64,000 bases of DNA from DASWJZ01 sp038211615 (GTDB taxonomy: Bacteria; Pseudomonadota; Alphaproteobacteria; Rhizobiales; Afifellaceae). Position numbers and translations under genes: made by a program. The notes beneath the pieces are model-generated. The model made no database searches and was not told the origin of the DNA. It saw only the letters and a list, made by a program, of their open reading frames with translations. Every line of letters starts with the position of its first letter. Within the stretch, counting starts at the first letter, position 1. The stretch lies in the NCBI GenBank assembly GCA_038211615.1, contig JBBQVL010000006.1, positions 1-64,000 of the forward strand. The letters run 5' to 3'. Below are positions 34,268-43,814 of the stretch, one piece after another.

Positions 34268-35556
34268 TGGATCGCATTCGTATTGCCGGAGGCCGGCGTC
34301 TTGTCGGCTCCATTCCGATTTCAGGCGCAAAGAACGCCGCTCTCCCGCTGATGATCGCAAGCCTCCTCACCGATCAGCGGCTGATCCTGGAAAACGTCCC
34401 CGATCTTGCCGATGTGGCGCTTTTGAAGCGCATCCTCGCCAATCACGGCGTCGACTACATGGTGAGCGGCAAGCGCGTCAGCGACAACGCCAATGCCGGC
34501 GAGACGCTGACCATCTCGGCGGCTTCGATCGTCGACACGACAGCGCCCTACGAGCTTGTTTCGCGCATGCGCGCGAGCTTCTGGGTGATCGGCCCGCTGC
34601 TCGCCCGCATGCACGAGGCGAAGGTGTCGCTGCCGGGAGGCTGCGCCATCGGCACCCGGCCGGTGGACTTCTTCCTGATGGGGCTGGAGAAGCTCGGCGC
34701 GAAGCTCGACATCGAGGCCGGCTATGTCGTCGCGAAGGCGCCCGGCGGGCTCGTCGGCGGACGTGTCCAGTTCCCGCACGTCTCGGTCGGCGCGACCCAC
34801 ACAATCATGATGGCGGCGACGCTTGCGAAGGGCGAGACTGTCATCGAGAACGCGGCGCGCGAGCCCGAGGTCCGCAATCTCGCCGAATGCCTGATCAAGA
34901 TGGGCGCGCGGATCGAGGGTGCCGGCACCGGCACGATCCGCATCGTCGGGGTGGAGCGGCTCTGGGGCGCGACGCACCGCGTGCTGCCCGACCGCATCGA
35001 GACCGGCACCTATGCCATGGCGGTGGCCGCGGCCGGCGGCGATGTGCTGCTGCAGGGGGCGGAGCCCGGCCTGCTGCAAAGCGCGCTCGATGCGCTCGCT
35101 TCCGCCGGTGTCGAGGTGAGCGAGACGAATGCCGGCATCCGCATCGCGCGGAACGGCGCCGGACTGCGGCCGGTCGACATCAGCACCGCGCCCTTCCCGG
35201 GCTTCCCGACCGACCTGCAGGCGCAGTTCATGGCGCTGATGACGCGCGCCGAAGGCAAGTCGACGATCCGCGAGACGATCTTCGAAAACCGCTTCATGCA
35301 TGTGCAGGAACTGGCGCGGCTCGGCGCCGACATCCACCTCGACGGGCAGAAGGCGACCGTCACCGGCGTCGAGAGGCTGACCGGCGCACCGGTCATGGCG
35401 ACCGATCTCCGGGCCTCGGTCTCGCTGGTGATCGCGGGGCTCGCGGCGGAGGGAGAGACTCTGGTCAACCGCGTCTATCATCTCGACCGCGGTTTCGAGA
35501 AACTGGAGAACAAGCTTTCCGCCTGCGGCGCCGAGATCGAACGCCTCCGGGCCTGA
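34267..35556 (+). CDS. murA: UDP-N-acetylglucosamine 1-carboxyvinyltransferase
   Basis: 429 residues, the standard MurA length. The catalytic and fosfomycin-sensitive cysteine is Cys126 in SLPGGCAIGTRPVD. SGAKNAALPLMIASL carries the conserved Lys-Asn pair, and FPTDLQAQFMALMT and IFENRFMHVQEL are further hallmarks. It transfers enolpyruvate from PEP to UDP-GlcNAc, the committed cytosolic step of peptidoglycan synthesis. It is the first main gene of a same-strand run to yacG. Confidence 0.97.
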   Translation: MDRIRIAGGRRLVGSIPISGAKNAALPLMIASLLTDQRLILENVPDLADVALLKRILANHGVDYMVSGKRVSDNANAGETLTISAASIVDTTAPYELVSRMRASFWVIGPLLARMHEAKVSLPGGCAIGTRPVDFFLMGLEKLGAKLDIEAGYVVAKAPGGLVGGRVQFPHVSVGATHTIMMAATLAKGETVIENAAREPEVRNLAECLIKMGARIEGAGTGTIRIVGVERLWGATHRVLPDRIETGTYAMAVAAAGGDVLLQGAEPGLLQSALDALASAGVEVSETNAGIRIARNGAGLRPVDISTAPFPGFPTDLQAQFMALMTRAEGKSTIRETIFENRFMHVQELARLGADIHLDGQKATVTGVERLTGAPVMATDLRASVSLVIAGLAAEGETLVNRVYHLDRGFEKLENKLSACGAEIERLRA

Positions 35557-35638
35557 GCTTTCGCCCGCCTCGCCCTCTCAACCTCTGCGGGGGCAGCGTC
35601 TTGCCCTGCGGCGGGGGACGCCCTACCAAACGGGGATC

Positions 35639-36109
35639 ATGACCGACGCCGGGCCCGCATTGCCGGACGATGACCTCCTGCGCCTGATGGCGCTGGACAC
35701 GGAGGACCTCGCCATCCTCTCCGCCCACGTGCAGGACGCCATCGTACGCGTCAGCGACATCAACTGGCTGCCGCGCGAGAAGCACTTCGTGCTCGCCATG
35801 AACCGCTTCGTCTGGGACGCCACGACCGGCGGCGCGCGGCGCAGGCGCGACTATCAGCGGCGGCGCTCCGTGCTGCATTTCGCGCGGGTGGAAAAGGTGC
35901 AGTCGCTCGGCATCGACCGCGATGCGAACACTGTCCTCGACCTGCTCTCGGTCACCTTCGCGCCGACGGATTCGCCCTCCGGAGATGCAGTGCTCTACTT
36001 CGCCGGCGGCGCGACGATCCGGCTGTCGGTGGAGGTGCTGGAGGTGGAGCTGACCGACCTCGGCCCGGCCTGGTCCACGCCGCTCGCGCCCCGCCACCCG
36101 GCGGCCTAG
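35639..36109 (+). CDS. DUF2948 family protein
   Basis: 156 residues, soluble. LMALDTEDLAILSAHVQDAI and REKHFVLAMNRFVWD are typical of DUF2948, an alphaproteobacterial family of unknown function almost always found between murA and hisD. It ends 9 bp before hisD, so the two are co-transcribed. Confidence 0.88.
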   Translation: MTDAGPALPDDDLLRLMALDTEDLAILSAHVQDAIVRVSDINWLPREKHFVLAMNRFVWDATTGGARRRRDYQRRRSVLHFARVEKVQSLGIDRDANTVLDLLSVTFAPTDSPSGDAVLYFAGGATIRLSVEVLEVELTDLGPAWSTPLAPRHPAA

Positions 36110-36118
36110 GCGACGCCG

Positions 36119-37411
36119 ATGGCGATCCGCCTCGACACCGGCGATCCGCAGTTCGAAGCGCGCTTCTCCGCTCTGCTCGCGGCGAAGCGCGAGGTCGCCG
36201 AGGATGTCGAGGCGAGCGCCCGCGCCATCGTCGAAGACGTGCGCCGGCGCGGCGACACGGCGCTCCTCGCCTATACGGAGAAGTTCGACCGCCTGACGCT
36301 GAAGCCGGAGCGGCTCAGAATATCCGCCGAGGAGATCGCCGCGGCGGAGAAGGCGATATCGGCGAAAGAGCGCGACGCGCTGGCTTTCGCCCGCGACCGC
36401 ATCGAATCGCACCATCGGCGGCAGAAGCCGCAGGACGATCGCTACACCGACGCGCTGGGCGTCGAGCTCGGCACGCGCTGGACGGCGCTCGAGGCGGTCG
36501 GGCTCTACGTCCCCGGCGGCACCGCCAGCTACCCCTCCTCGGTGCTGATGAACGCGGTGCCGGCGAAGGTCGCAGGCGTCGAGCGCGTCGTCATGGTGAC
36601 GCCGACGCCGGAGGGGAAGACCAACCCGCTGGTGCTCGCCGCGGCACACCTCGCCGGGGTTGACGAGATCTTTCGCGTCGGCGGCGCGCAGGCGATCGCG
36701 GCGCTCGCCTACGGCACCGCCACGATCGCACCGGTGATGAAGATCATCGGGCCGGGCAACGCCTACGTGGCCGCGGCGAAACGGCAGGTCTTCGGGCAGG
36801 TCGGGATCGACATGATCGCGGGTCCCTCGGAGGTGCTGGTCGTCGCCGACCGCGACAACGATCCGGCCTGGATCGCCGCCGACCTCCTTGCCCAGGCCGA
36901 GCACGACAGCGCCGCGCAGGCGATCCTCATCACCGACGATTTGCGCCTGGCGGATGCGGTCGAGGCGGCGGTCGAGCGGCAGCTCGCGACGCTGCCGCGG
37001 GCGGAGATTGCTCGCGCGAGCTGGCGCGAGCATGGCGCGATCATCCGCGTGGCGCGGCTCGCCGATTCCGCCGCGCTGGTGAACCGCATCGCGCCGGAGC
37101 ATCTGGAGCTCGCCGTCGCCGACTCGGAGGCGCTCCTTGCGGGAATTCGCAATGCCGGCGCGATCTTCATCGGCAAGCATACGCCGGAGGCGATCGGCGA
37201 CTATGTCGCCGGATCGAACCACGTGCTGCCGACGGCGCGCTCGGCGCGCTTCTCCTCCGGCCTGTCGGTCCTCGATTTCATGAAACGCACGTCGCTGCTG
37301 AAGCTCGACGCGGAGAGCCTCAGGGCGCTCGGGCCGGCGGCGATTGCGCTTGCCGAGGCCGAAGGTTTCGAGGCGCATGCGCGATCGGTCGCCATCCGCC
37401 TCAATCTCTAG
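36119..37411 (+). CDS. hisD: Histidinol dehydrogenase
   Basis: 430 residues, normal length. Signatures include LYVPGGTASYPSSVLMNAVP, GPGNAYVAAAKRQVFG and IAGPSEVLVVADRDN, the Zn/substrate segment LLAQAEHDSAAQAI, the catalytic Glu-His in APEHLELAV, and HTPEAIGDYVAGSNHVLPT. It carries out the last two oxidations from L-histidinol to L-histidine with NAD. Its placement after DUF2948 and before UPF0262 is conserved in Hyphomicrobiales. Confidence 0.97.
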   Translation: MAIRLDTGDPQFEARFSALLAAKREVAEDVEASARAIVEDVRRRGDTALLAYTEKFDRLTLKPERLRISAEEIAAAEKAISAKERDALAFARDRIESHHRRQKPQDDRYTDALGVELGTRWTALEAVGLYVPGGTASYPSSVLMNAVPAKVAGVERVVMVTPTPEGKTNPLVLAAAHLAGVDEIFRVGGAQAIAALAYGTATIAPVMKIIGPGNAYVAAAKRQVFGQVGIDMIAGPSEVLVVADRDNDPAWIAADLLAQAEHDSAAQAILITDDLRLADAVEAAVERQLATLPRAEIARASWREHGAIIRVARLADSAALVNRIAPEHLELAVADSEALLAGIRNAGAIFIGKHTPEAIGDYVAGSNHVLPTARSARFSSGLSVLDFMKRTSLLKLDAESLRALGPAAIALAEAEGFEAHARSVAIRLNL

Positions 37412-37425
37412 GATCGCAAGCGCCG

Positions 37426-37908
37426 ATGAGCGGCGACAGCGCGCACGCCAGCCGGCTGATCTCCGTCAGCCTCGACGATTCCTCGATCGGCCGCGCCTCC
37501 CCCGATATCGAGCATGAGCGCGCGGTGGCGATCTACGACCTGGTGGAGGAGAGCCATTTCGCGCTGAAGGACAGGCCTGGCCCCTATCGGCTAACGCTTT
37601 CGCTCTCGGCCCAGAGGCTCATCTTCGACATCCGCTCCGAGGGCGGCGATCCGCTGATGCAGCACGCGCTGTCGCTGACGCCGTTCCGCAAGACGGTGAA
37701 GGACTATTTCCTCATTTGCGACAGCTACCGCGAAGCGATCCGCGCCGGCTCGCCGAGCCGCATCGAGGCGATCGACATGGGGCGGCGCGGGCTCCACAAC
37801 GAGGGCTCCGAGGCGCTCCGCGCGCGGCTGAAGGGCAAGGTGGAGCTCGACCACGACACCGCACGCCGCCTCTTCACGCTCATCTGCGTGCTGCACTGGC
37901 GCGGCTGA
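37426..37908 (+). CDS. UPF0262 family protein
   Basis: 160 residues. The motifs ISVSLDDSSIGRASPDIEHE, FDIRSEGGDPLMQHALSL and DYFLICDSYREAIR match UPF0262, an alphaproteobacterial family of unknown function located after hisD. It starts 14 bp after hisD. In many relatives infA precedes maf; here 81 bp without a gene separate it from maf. Confidence 0.9.
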   Translation: MSGDSAHASRLISVSLDDSSIGRASPDIEHERAVAIYDLVEESHFALKDRPGPYRLTLSLSAQRLIFDIRSEGGDPLMQHALSLTPFRKTVKDYFLICDSYREAIRAGSPSRIEAIDMGRRGLHNEGSEALRARLKGKVELDHDTARRLFTLICVLHWRG

Positions 37909-37989
37909 CGCCGGTTCACAGGCTGGCGTGGATGCGTTAGGACGGCGCTTCCCGCGCAACAAAAACGTCGAACAGGTGCGACCGCCTTC

Positions 37990-38631
37990 ATGCTGAAACC
38001 GGCTCCCGCCTCGGACCGCCCCCGGCTCGTGCTCGCCTCCGCTTCGCCGCGGCGGCTGCAATTGCTCGGGCAGGTCGGCATCGAGCCCGACAAGCTGATG
38101 CCCGCCGACATCGACGAGGCGCCGCTCCGCAAGGAGCTGCCGCGCGCGCTTGCGCGGCGCCTCGCCTTTACGAAGGCGCAGGCGGCAAGGCGCACCGCCG
38201 AGCGCGATCCCGAGCTCGGCAATGCCTTCATCCTCGCGGCCGACACGGTCGTGGCGGTGGGGCGGCGCATCCTGCCCAATCCAGAATTCACCGACGAGGC
38301 GGCGGCATGCCTCCGCCTCCTCTCCGGCCGCAGCCACCGCGTCTACGGCGCGATCTGCGTGATCACGCCGAAGGGCAAGGTCAGGAACCGAATCGTGGAG
38401 ACGCGTATCCGCTTCAAGCGGCTGTCGCGCGAGGAAATCGAGACCTACCTCGCCTCCGGCGAATGGGAGGGAAAGGCCGGCGGCTACGCCATCCAGGGGC
38501 GCGCCGGCGGCTTCATCACGCGCCTCGTCGGCTCCTACACTAATGTCGTGGGGCTCGGCCTCTACGAGACGATGGCGCTGCTCGCCGGCGAGGGCTATCC
38601 GGTCTACGACCGCTGGGCGATCCCGACTTGA
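37990..38631 (+). CDS. maf: Maf family nucleotide pyrophosphatase
   Basis: 213 residues. The N-terminal LVLASASPRRLQLLGQVGIE is the Maf signature (S-x-S-PRR loop). ILAADTVVAVGRRIL carries the catalytic-base aspartate, and EWEGKAGGYAIQGRAGGFI is the conserved C-terminal motif. Maf proteins hydrolyse canonical or modified NTPs to NMP plus pyrophosphate. The stop codon overlaps the TTG start of yacG. Confidence 0.93.
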   Translation: MLKPAPASDRPRLVLASASPRRLQLLGQVGIEPDKLMPADIDEAPLRKELPRALARRLAFTKAQAARRTAERDPELGNAFILAADTVVAVGRRILPNPEFTDEAAACLRLLSGRSHRVYGAICVITPKGKVRNRIVETRIRFKRLSREEIETYLASGEWEGKAGGYAIQGRAGGFITRLVGSYTNVVGLGLYETMALLAGEGYPVYDRWAIPT

Positions 38632-38822
38632 GCGAGGGCAGCAAGGAGGCAGCGCCCCGGCCCGAGCGGAAATGCCCGATCTGCGGCAAGCCCACGACGA
38701 AGGAAAGCGACCCCTTCTGCTCGAAGCGCTGCGCGCAGGTCGATCTCAACCGCTGGCTTTCCGGGACATACGTGATTCCGGGCAAGAAGATCGAGGATGA
38801 GGACTCTGGCGAGGACGGCTAG
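38628..38822 (+). CDS. yacG: DNA gyrase inhibitor YacG-type zinc protein
   Basis: 64 residues starting at a TTG that overlaps the maf stop (TTGA); no in-frame ATG exists. The four zinc-binding cysteines are CPICGK and FCSKRC, followed by QVDLNRWLSGTYVIPG, all typical of YacG. In E. coli YacG binds GyrB and inhibits gyrase. The acidic C-terminus (KIEDEDSGEDG) is also usual. Confidence 0.92.
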   Translation: MSEGSKEAAPRPERKCPICGKPTTKESDPFCSKRCAQVDLNRWLSGTYVIPGKKIEDEDSGEDG

Positions 38823-38930
38823 CCCTTCTCGCTCCGCTTCTGCGTTGCATGCGCCAATTCGGCGGTTTGACGGGTGCGCCAAAAGAGTCTCTATCTTTCG
38901 CCGGATCGGGCAAGTGTTCGGGGAGGTCGC

Positions 38931-41330
38931 TTGTCGACGAAAAGCTCCAGCGGGAATGAGGGCGGGAATGAGGGCGGCGCGCATGGCGCGGCCCCGGCGG
39001 ACGGGCGCAAGCTGCATCCCCTCGCCTATGGCATCGAGCGCGTCGGCCTGATCGCGCTGCGTTTTCCGCTTCCGAGCCTCGTCATCCTGATCGCTCTCGC
39101 CGTCGCCGCCGGGTTCGGTTTTGCGCGGATCAAGGTCGACGATTCGCTCAGCCAGCTCTTCCGCTCCGACACCCCGGAATTCCACCAGTTCGAGGACGTG
39201 ACGCAGCGCTTTCCCTCGAGCGAATACGACATCCTGATCGTGGTCGAGGGCAAGTCGCTGCTGGAGCGCGATTCGCTCGAGAAGCTGCGCAATCTCGTCA
39301 CCGACGTGCAGCTCTTCGACGGCGTCCGCGGCATCATCTCGCTGTTCTCGGCGCGCACGCCGCCGCAGAGCGGAAGTGTTCCGGGGCCGCTCTTCCCCGA
39401 GACGCTTCCCGAAGGGCCGGCCTACGACCAGCTGATCGAGAAGGTGAAGTCGAACGAGATCCTGCGCGGCAAGCTCCTGTCGGAGGACGGCCAGCTGGCA
39501 CTGGTGGTGCTGGCGATAGAGCCCGCCATCGCGGGCACGGGAGAGATGGACACGCTGGTTGCAGACATCCGCCAGACGATGTCGGACGACCTCGCGGGCT
39601 CAAACCTGACGGCGCAGCTCTCCGGCGTGCCGATCATGCAGCTCGAAATCCGCAACGCGGTGGAGCGCGACCGGCTGGTCTACAACGCCATCGGCTTCGC
39701 AGCCGGCTGCCTGATCGCCATCATCTTCTTCCGCCGCGTCTCGTTCATGATCATCGCGGCCGGCCCGCCGCTCATCGCCATCCTCCTGGCGCTCGGCGCG
39801 CTCGGCTGGCTGGATTTCCGCCTCAACATGTTCCTGAACGTGATGACGCCGCTCATCATGGTCATCAGCTTCGCCGATTCCATGCAGCTCACCTTCGCGG
39901 CGCGCGACCGGCTGATCGCGGGGGAGAGCAAATACCAGGCCTTCCGCAACGCCGTGCTGGTGGTGGGGCCGGCCTGCGTGCTGACGCACGGGACGGCGGG
40001 CATCTCGTTCATCGCGCTGATGTTCTCGAACTCCGACCTGATCCGCACCTTCGGCGAGGCGGGCCTCGTCGCGACGATCATCGCACTCCTCGGCGTGCTG
40101 ATGCTGGTGCCGCTGCTCGGCGTGCTGCTGATCCGCAACGAAGCGAGTTTTGCCGCCAAGGTTCGCACGTCGGATTTCGGCGTCAACGCGCTGCGCCGCT
40201 TCTGCGCCTTCGTCGCGGCGCGGATGGTGAGCCGCCCGGGCCTCTACAGCCTGATCAGCGTGCTCGTCGTCGGCGGCCTCGCCCTCATCTACACGACGCT
40301 CGAGCCGCGCTACCGGCTGGCCGACCAGGTTCCCGACCGCGAGCAGGCGGTGGAGGCGTCGAGCCGGCTCGACGCGAAGCTGACCGGCGCCAATCCGATC
40401 GACGTGCTGATCGAATTCCCGGCCGGCGCATCCCTTTATGCTCCCGAGACGCTCGACACGATCGCGACGGTGCATTCGATCATCGAGGAGCAGGCGGGCG
40501 TCGGGAACGTCTGGTCGCTGGAGACGCTACGGCGCTGGCTGAAGGAGAAGGCCGGCATCGACGATGTCGCCGTGCTGAAGCAATACGTCGACATCCTGCC
40601 CGAGCACCTGACGCGCCGCTTCATCGCCGCCAAGGAGGATTCGGTCGTCGTCTCGGGGCGCATTCCCGATGTCGACGCGAGCCAGCTCCTGCCGGTCATC
40701 AACGCGCTCGACAAATCGCTCGACACGGTCCGCACCGCGCATCCGGGCTATTCGATCGCCGTCACCGGGCTCTCGGCGATCGCGGCGCGCAACAGCGCCA
40801 GCATGATCGGCAAGCTGAACCGGGCGCTGACGGTGGAGATCGTCTTCGTCGCCGCCTTCATCGGCCTCGCCTTCCGCTCCTTCATCGTCATGGGCCTGTC
40901 GATCCTCCCCGGCATCTTCCCGATCGTGATGTCGGGAACGGTGCTGTGGCTGCTGGGGGATGGACTGAATTTCGCGGCGGTGGTGGCGCTGATCGTCTCG
41001 TTCGGGCTCGGGTTGAGCGCGACGATCCATTTCCTGAACCGCATGCGGCTGGAGGACCGGCCGGGCGCCGACCCGGGAACGGCGGTGGAGCGCGCGACGG
41101 TGCTCGTCGGCCCGGCGCTGATCCTGACCTCGGTGGTGCTCGCCTGCGGGCTGGCGGTGACCGTGCTTTCCGACCTGCCGTCGCTCCGAACCTTCGGCTG
41201 GCTCAGCGCCTTCGCGATGATGTCGGCGCTGGTCGCGGACCTGCTGATCCTGAGGCCGACCGCGATGTTCCTGTTCCAGGTGCGCCGCAGGATGCAGCGC
41301 CGGGGAATGGCGGAGCAGGCGGCGGAATAA
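38931..41330 (+). CDS. MMPL/RND-superfamily transporter (HpnN-like)
   Basis: 799 residues from the TTG at 38931, chosen because GGGGAGG lies six bases upstream; a GTG at 38874 is open but has no such site. The layout is two repeats, each with one helix, a periplasmic domain and a block of five helices: LPSLVILIALAVAAGFGF, then GFAAGCLIAIIFFRR to LLGVLMLVPLLGVLL, and a second half from GLYSLISVLVVGGLAL to the C-terminus. ISFADSMQLTFAARDR and SFGLGLSATIHFLNRM are the conserved intramembrane segments. The family exports lipids or hydrophobic compounds; HpnN (hopanoids) is one possibility, but no hopanoid gene is near. Confidence 0.85.
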   Translation: MSTKSSSGNEGGNEGGAHGAAPADGRKLHPLAYGIERVGLIALRFPLPSLVILIALAVAAGFGFARIKVDDSLSQLFRSDTPEFHQFEDVTQRFPSSEYDILIVVEGKSLLERDSLEKLRNLVTDVQLFDGVRGIISLFSARTPPQSGSVPGPLFPETLPEGPAYDQLIEKVKSNEILRGKLLSEDGQLALVVLAIEPAIAGTGEMDTLVADIRQTMSDDLAGSNLTAQLSGVPIMQLEIRNAVERDRLVYNAIGFAAGCLIAIIFFRRVSFMIIAAGPPLIAILLALGALGWLDFRLNMFLNVMTPLIMVISFADSMQLTFAARDRLIAGESKYQAFRNAVLVVGPACVLTHGTAGISFIALMFSNSDLIRTFGEAGLVATIIALLGVLMLVPLLGVLLIRNEASFAAKVRTSDFGVNALRRFCAFVAARMVSRPGLYSLISVLVVGGLALIYTTLEPRYRLADQVPDREQAVEASSRLDAKLTGANPIDVLIEFPAGASLYAPETLDTIATVHSIIEEQAGVGNVWSLETLRRWLKEKAGIDDVAVLKQYVDILPEHLTRRFIAAKEDSVVVSGRIPDVDASQLLPVINALDKSLDTVRTAHPGYSIAVTGLSAIAARNSASMIGKLNRALTVEIVFVAAFIGLAFRSFIVMGLSILPGIFPIVMSGTVLWLLGDGLNFAAVVALIVSFGLGLSATIHFLNRMRLEDRPGADPGTAVERATVLVGPALILTSVVLACGLAVTVLSDLPSLRTFGWLSAFAMMSALVADLLILRPTAMFLFQVRRRMQRRGMAEQAAE

Positions 41331-41339
41331 CCCGCCGCG

Positions 41340-41870
41340 TCAGTTTCCGCCGCCGCGCTTCAGCTTGACGGCGACGTTAGTGACGTCGAGGCCCTGCGGG
41401 GCGATCGTCACCGTCTGGTCGGTGCCGCGCGTAATGACCGTCACCTTTGCGGTGAAGCGGTGGTCGGTGCTCTGCACCAGCGCGTTGACGCTGGTCGCAT
41501 TGGCGGTGCCGGTGACGTAGCCATTGATTCCGTAGCTCGTCTCGCTCCAGTCGCCGGTGATCGCGCCGGCGGCGGGATTGTAGGTGATGGTGCTCTTGAT
41601 GATGAGCCGCGTGCTGTCGGTGGCGCAGGTCAGGCCCTGGACGATGCGGTTGCCTTCCTTCTGCACCTCGTATTTCGCCGTGCAGCGCATGTGCTCGGTC
41701 TCGCCCGTGGTCCAGGCGATCGAGCCATCCCCTTTCCAGGCGCCGCCCATGCCGTCGAAGAGGCCGGCCGCCGCGGCGGCGGGGACGGCTGGTCCCCACG
41801 AGCAGATCAGCGCACCGGCAAGCGCGGCCCGCAGTCCCGAAATTCCACCCACGTTCAATCGAGACGCCAT
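41340..41870 (-). CDS. Secreted protein of unknown function
   Basis: 176 residues from the ATG at 41870 (MASRLNVGG), with GGAAGAG directly upstream; a longer reading lacks a site. A signal peptide (ALAGALICSWGPAVPAAAAA) precedes a ~140-residue domain starting GLFDGMGGAWKGDGSIAW. The rest is beta-rich with a central CTAKYEV ... TCATDSTR cysteine pair. Similar secreted proteins with a GxGxIxW start and two cysteines are common in Bradyrhizobium-like genomes; their role is unknown to me. It converges on the MMPL gene with a 9-bp gap. Confidence 0.7.
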   Translation of the reverse strand: MASRLNVGGISGLRAALAGALICSWGPAVPAAAAAGLFDGMGGAWKGDGSIAWTTGETEHMRCTAKYEVQKEGNRIVQGLTCATDSTRLIIKSTITYNPAAGAITGDWSETSYGINGYVTGTANATSVNALVQSTDHRFTAKVTVITRGTDQTVTIAPQGLDVTNVAVKLKRGGGN

Positions 41871-42127
41871 CTCTTCCGCCCATCTTCCCTTCGTGCGGCC
41901 CGCCGGCCGACCGCGAGGCCACTGCCGGAAGACCAACCACCGGCGTTCCGGGCCGACCGGAGCCAGCCCTTCATCCCGGCCGGCACGATAGCCTCATCCT
42001 CGCCGGTTCGGCAACAACCCGCCCGGTAGCGCCGCGCGCGTTTGTCGGGTGGACAGTGCCGGGGCGAGCCGATATAACGCGCCGGCCTTCATCCGGGCCG
42101 CCTCTGGCGGCCGTCCGGCTGGAGTGA

Positions 42128-42203
42128 GCCCAGGTAGCTCAGTTGGTAGAGCAGCGGACTGAAAATTCGCGTGTCGGTGGTTCAAATCCGCCCCTGGGCA
42201 CCA
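42128..42203 (+). tRNA. tRNA-Phe (anticodon GAA)
   Basis: Acceptor arms GCCCAGG (42128-42134) and CCTGGGC (42193-42199) pair fully, with A as discriminator and an encoded CCA (42201-42203). The D arm is AGCTCAGTTGGTAGAGC. The anticodon loop CTGAAAA gives GAA. The T loop is GGTTCAAATCC. Everything to the right is accessory and on the minus strand, so this tRNA may mark an island boundary. Confidence 0.96.
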
Positions 42204-42276
42204 TCCATTTTCTCTAATTATATCATCTGGTTAGGGGCGAATACTCCCGCTGGAGCGACCCGTCGCCGGCAGGCCC

Positions 42277-43684
42277 TCAAACGGGGCTTACATTCGGATG
42301 ATGTCGGTGCCAGGCCGTCACCTGCTGGTAGGCATGTCCGGCGCGGAACAGCGTCCCCTCGCTCCATTTCTTTCCCACCAGCTGAAATCCGACGGGAGCT
42401 CCATCGGTGAATCCGCCGGGCAGACTGATGGTGGGATTGCCGGTCATATCGAACGGCGAAGTGAAGCGAAGCAATCCTGCGAGCTGCACCGGGTCCGTGC
42501 CGACGGTGGTCAGTCTCGCGTTGGTCGCCGCCGCTTCGGCTTGCGACGGGATCAGGAGAAGGTCGATATCCGCGAAAAGCGACTGTACCCGGCCGCTGAA
42601 ATCGAGACGGGCCAGCGTGATCTTCTGGTAGTCCATTGCCGACAGACTGCGCCCGAGCTCGATCAGCCCAGCCAGCGCCGGCCCATATCGGTCCTTTTGG
42701 GATGGGTAGGTCGCTTCATGCGCGACGGCGACTTCGATGCCGCAAAGCGGGGTCCATGAGGCGACGATCGACTCGGCCTCGGGAAAGCGAACCTCCCTGA
42801 TCTCCGCACCGGCCTGTCGGCACGTCTCGATCGCTTCCGCGACGACCCTTTGCGTGGCCGCGTCCGTGCCGAAACTGTTCCACTGCGGATCGACGCCAAT
42901 CACAAGGCCGGCAAGACCGCCTTCGATGTCAGCCAGGTAATCAGGAACCGGCTGCCGCGAAGTGGTCGGGTCCTTTTCGTCCAAGCCGGCCATCGCCTGG
43001 AGCATGATGGCGGCGTCATAGGCGCTTCTTGCCATCGGCCCGATATGATCGAGGGTTGCGGCAAGCTCGAAGACACCGTACCGGCTGACGCGCCCCCAGG
43101 TCGGTTTCAATCCCGTCAGACCGTTCGCCGCACAGGGAAAGCGGATGGACCCTCCCGTATCCGACCCGACGGCCCCATAGCAGAGCCCGGCAGCCGTCGC
43201 GACCCCGGATCCGCTCGACGACACGCCCGGCCACAGGTCCGCCCCCCAGGGATTTCACAGGCGACGGGATCTCCGGATGATGGTCACCGTAGGCGCCCTC
43301 GGTCATCTGCAGCTTGCCGAGGAGGATCGCTCCGGCCTCTGTGAGCCGACGCACGACCTCGGAGTCCGTCTCCGGTATGAAATTCCGGTGAAGCGTCATC
43401 CCGGCGGCGGTCGGCACGCCCTTCATCCAACAAAGGTCCTTGATTCCAATCGGGGCGCCGTGGAGCTTGCTTCGAACCTCTCCCTTCGAGATTTCCCGTT
43501 CGGCCTGTCGCGCCTGGCTCAATGCAAGGTCGGCCGTCATCCGGGCGAAACTGCGGAGCTTTGGATCCAGCAGCTCAACCCGTTCCAATTCTGCCTTCGT
43601 CACCTCGACGGGCGAAATCTCGCCCTCCCGGATGAGCTCCGTCAACTCATGCAGTTCCAGAAAGTGCAGGTCGAGAGTAGACAT
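42277..43684 (-). pseudogene. Amidase-signature enzyme broken by a single-base frameshift
   Basis: Two frames together make one amidase. The 5' part (43684 to about 43245) has GIKDLCWMKG with the catalytic Lys, and ends HHPEIPSPVKSLGG. The 3' part (about 43240 to 42277) has SSSGSGVATAAGLCYGAVGS, with the cis-Ser and nucleophile Ser in SDTGGSIRFP, and runs to the normal C-terminus. Removing one base from the run of six C at 43242-43247 joins the frames as expected (SLGADLWPG...SSSGSG). It is either a recent mutation or a homopolymer sequencing error. Intact, it would hydrolyse an amide (AtzF/GatA-like family; substrate unknown). Confidence 0.8.
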
Positions 43685-43814
43685 GAGACTCCTTCGGTGA
43701 TCGCGCCCACCGGATCCGGGCGGCCAACCGGCCTCACCAGGCGGAGGGTCCGGCCGGCGCCGTTGAGATCATGCGCGCGCCTGAGAGTGGCTGCGCGTGC
43801 AGGGCGGTCGGCCC

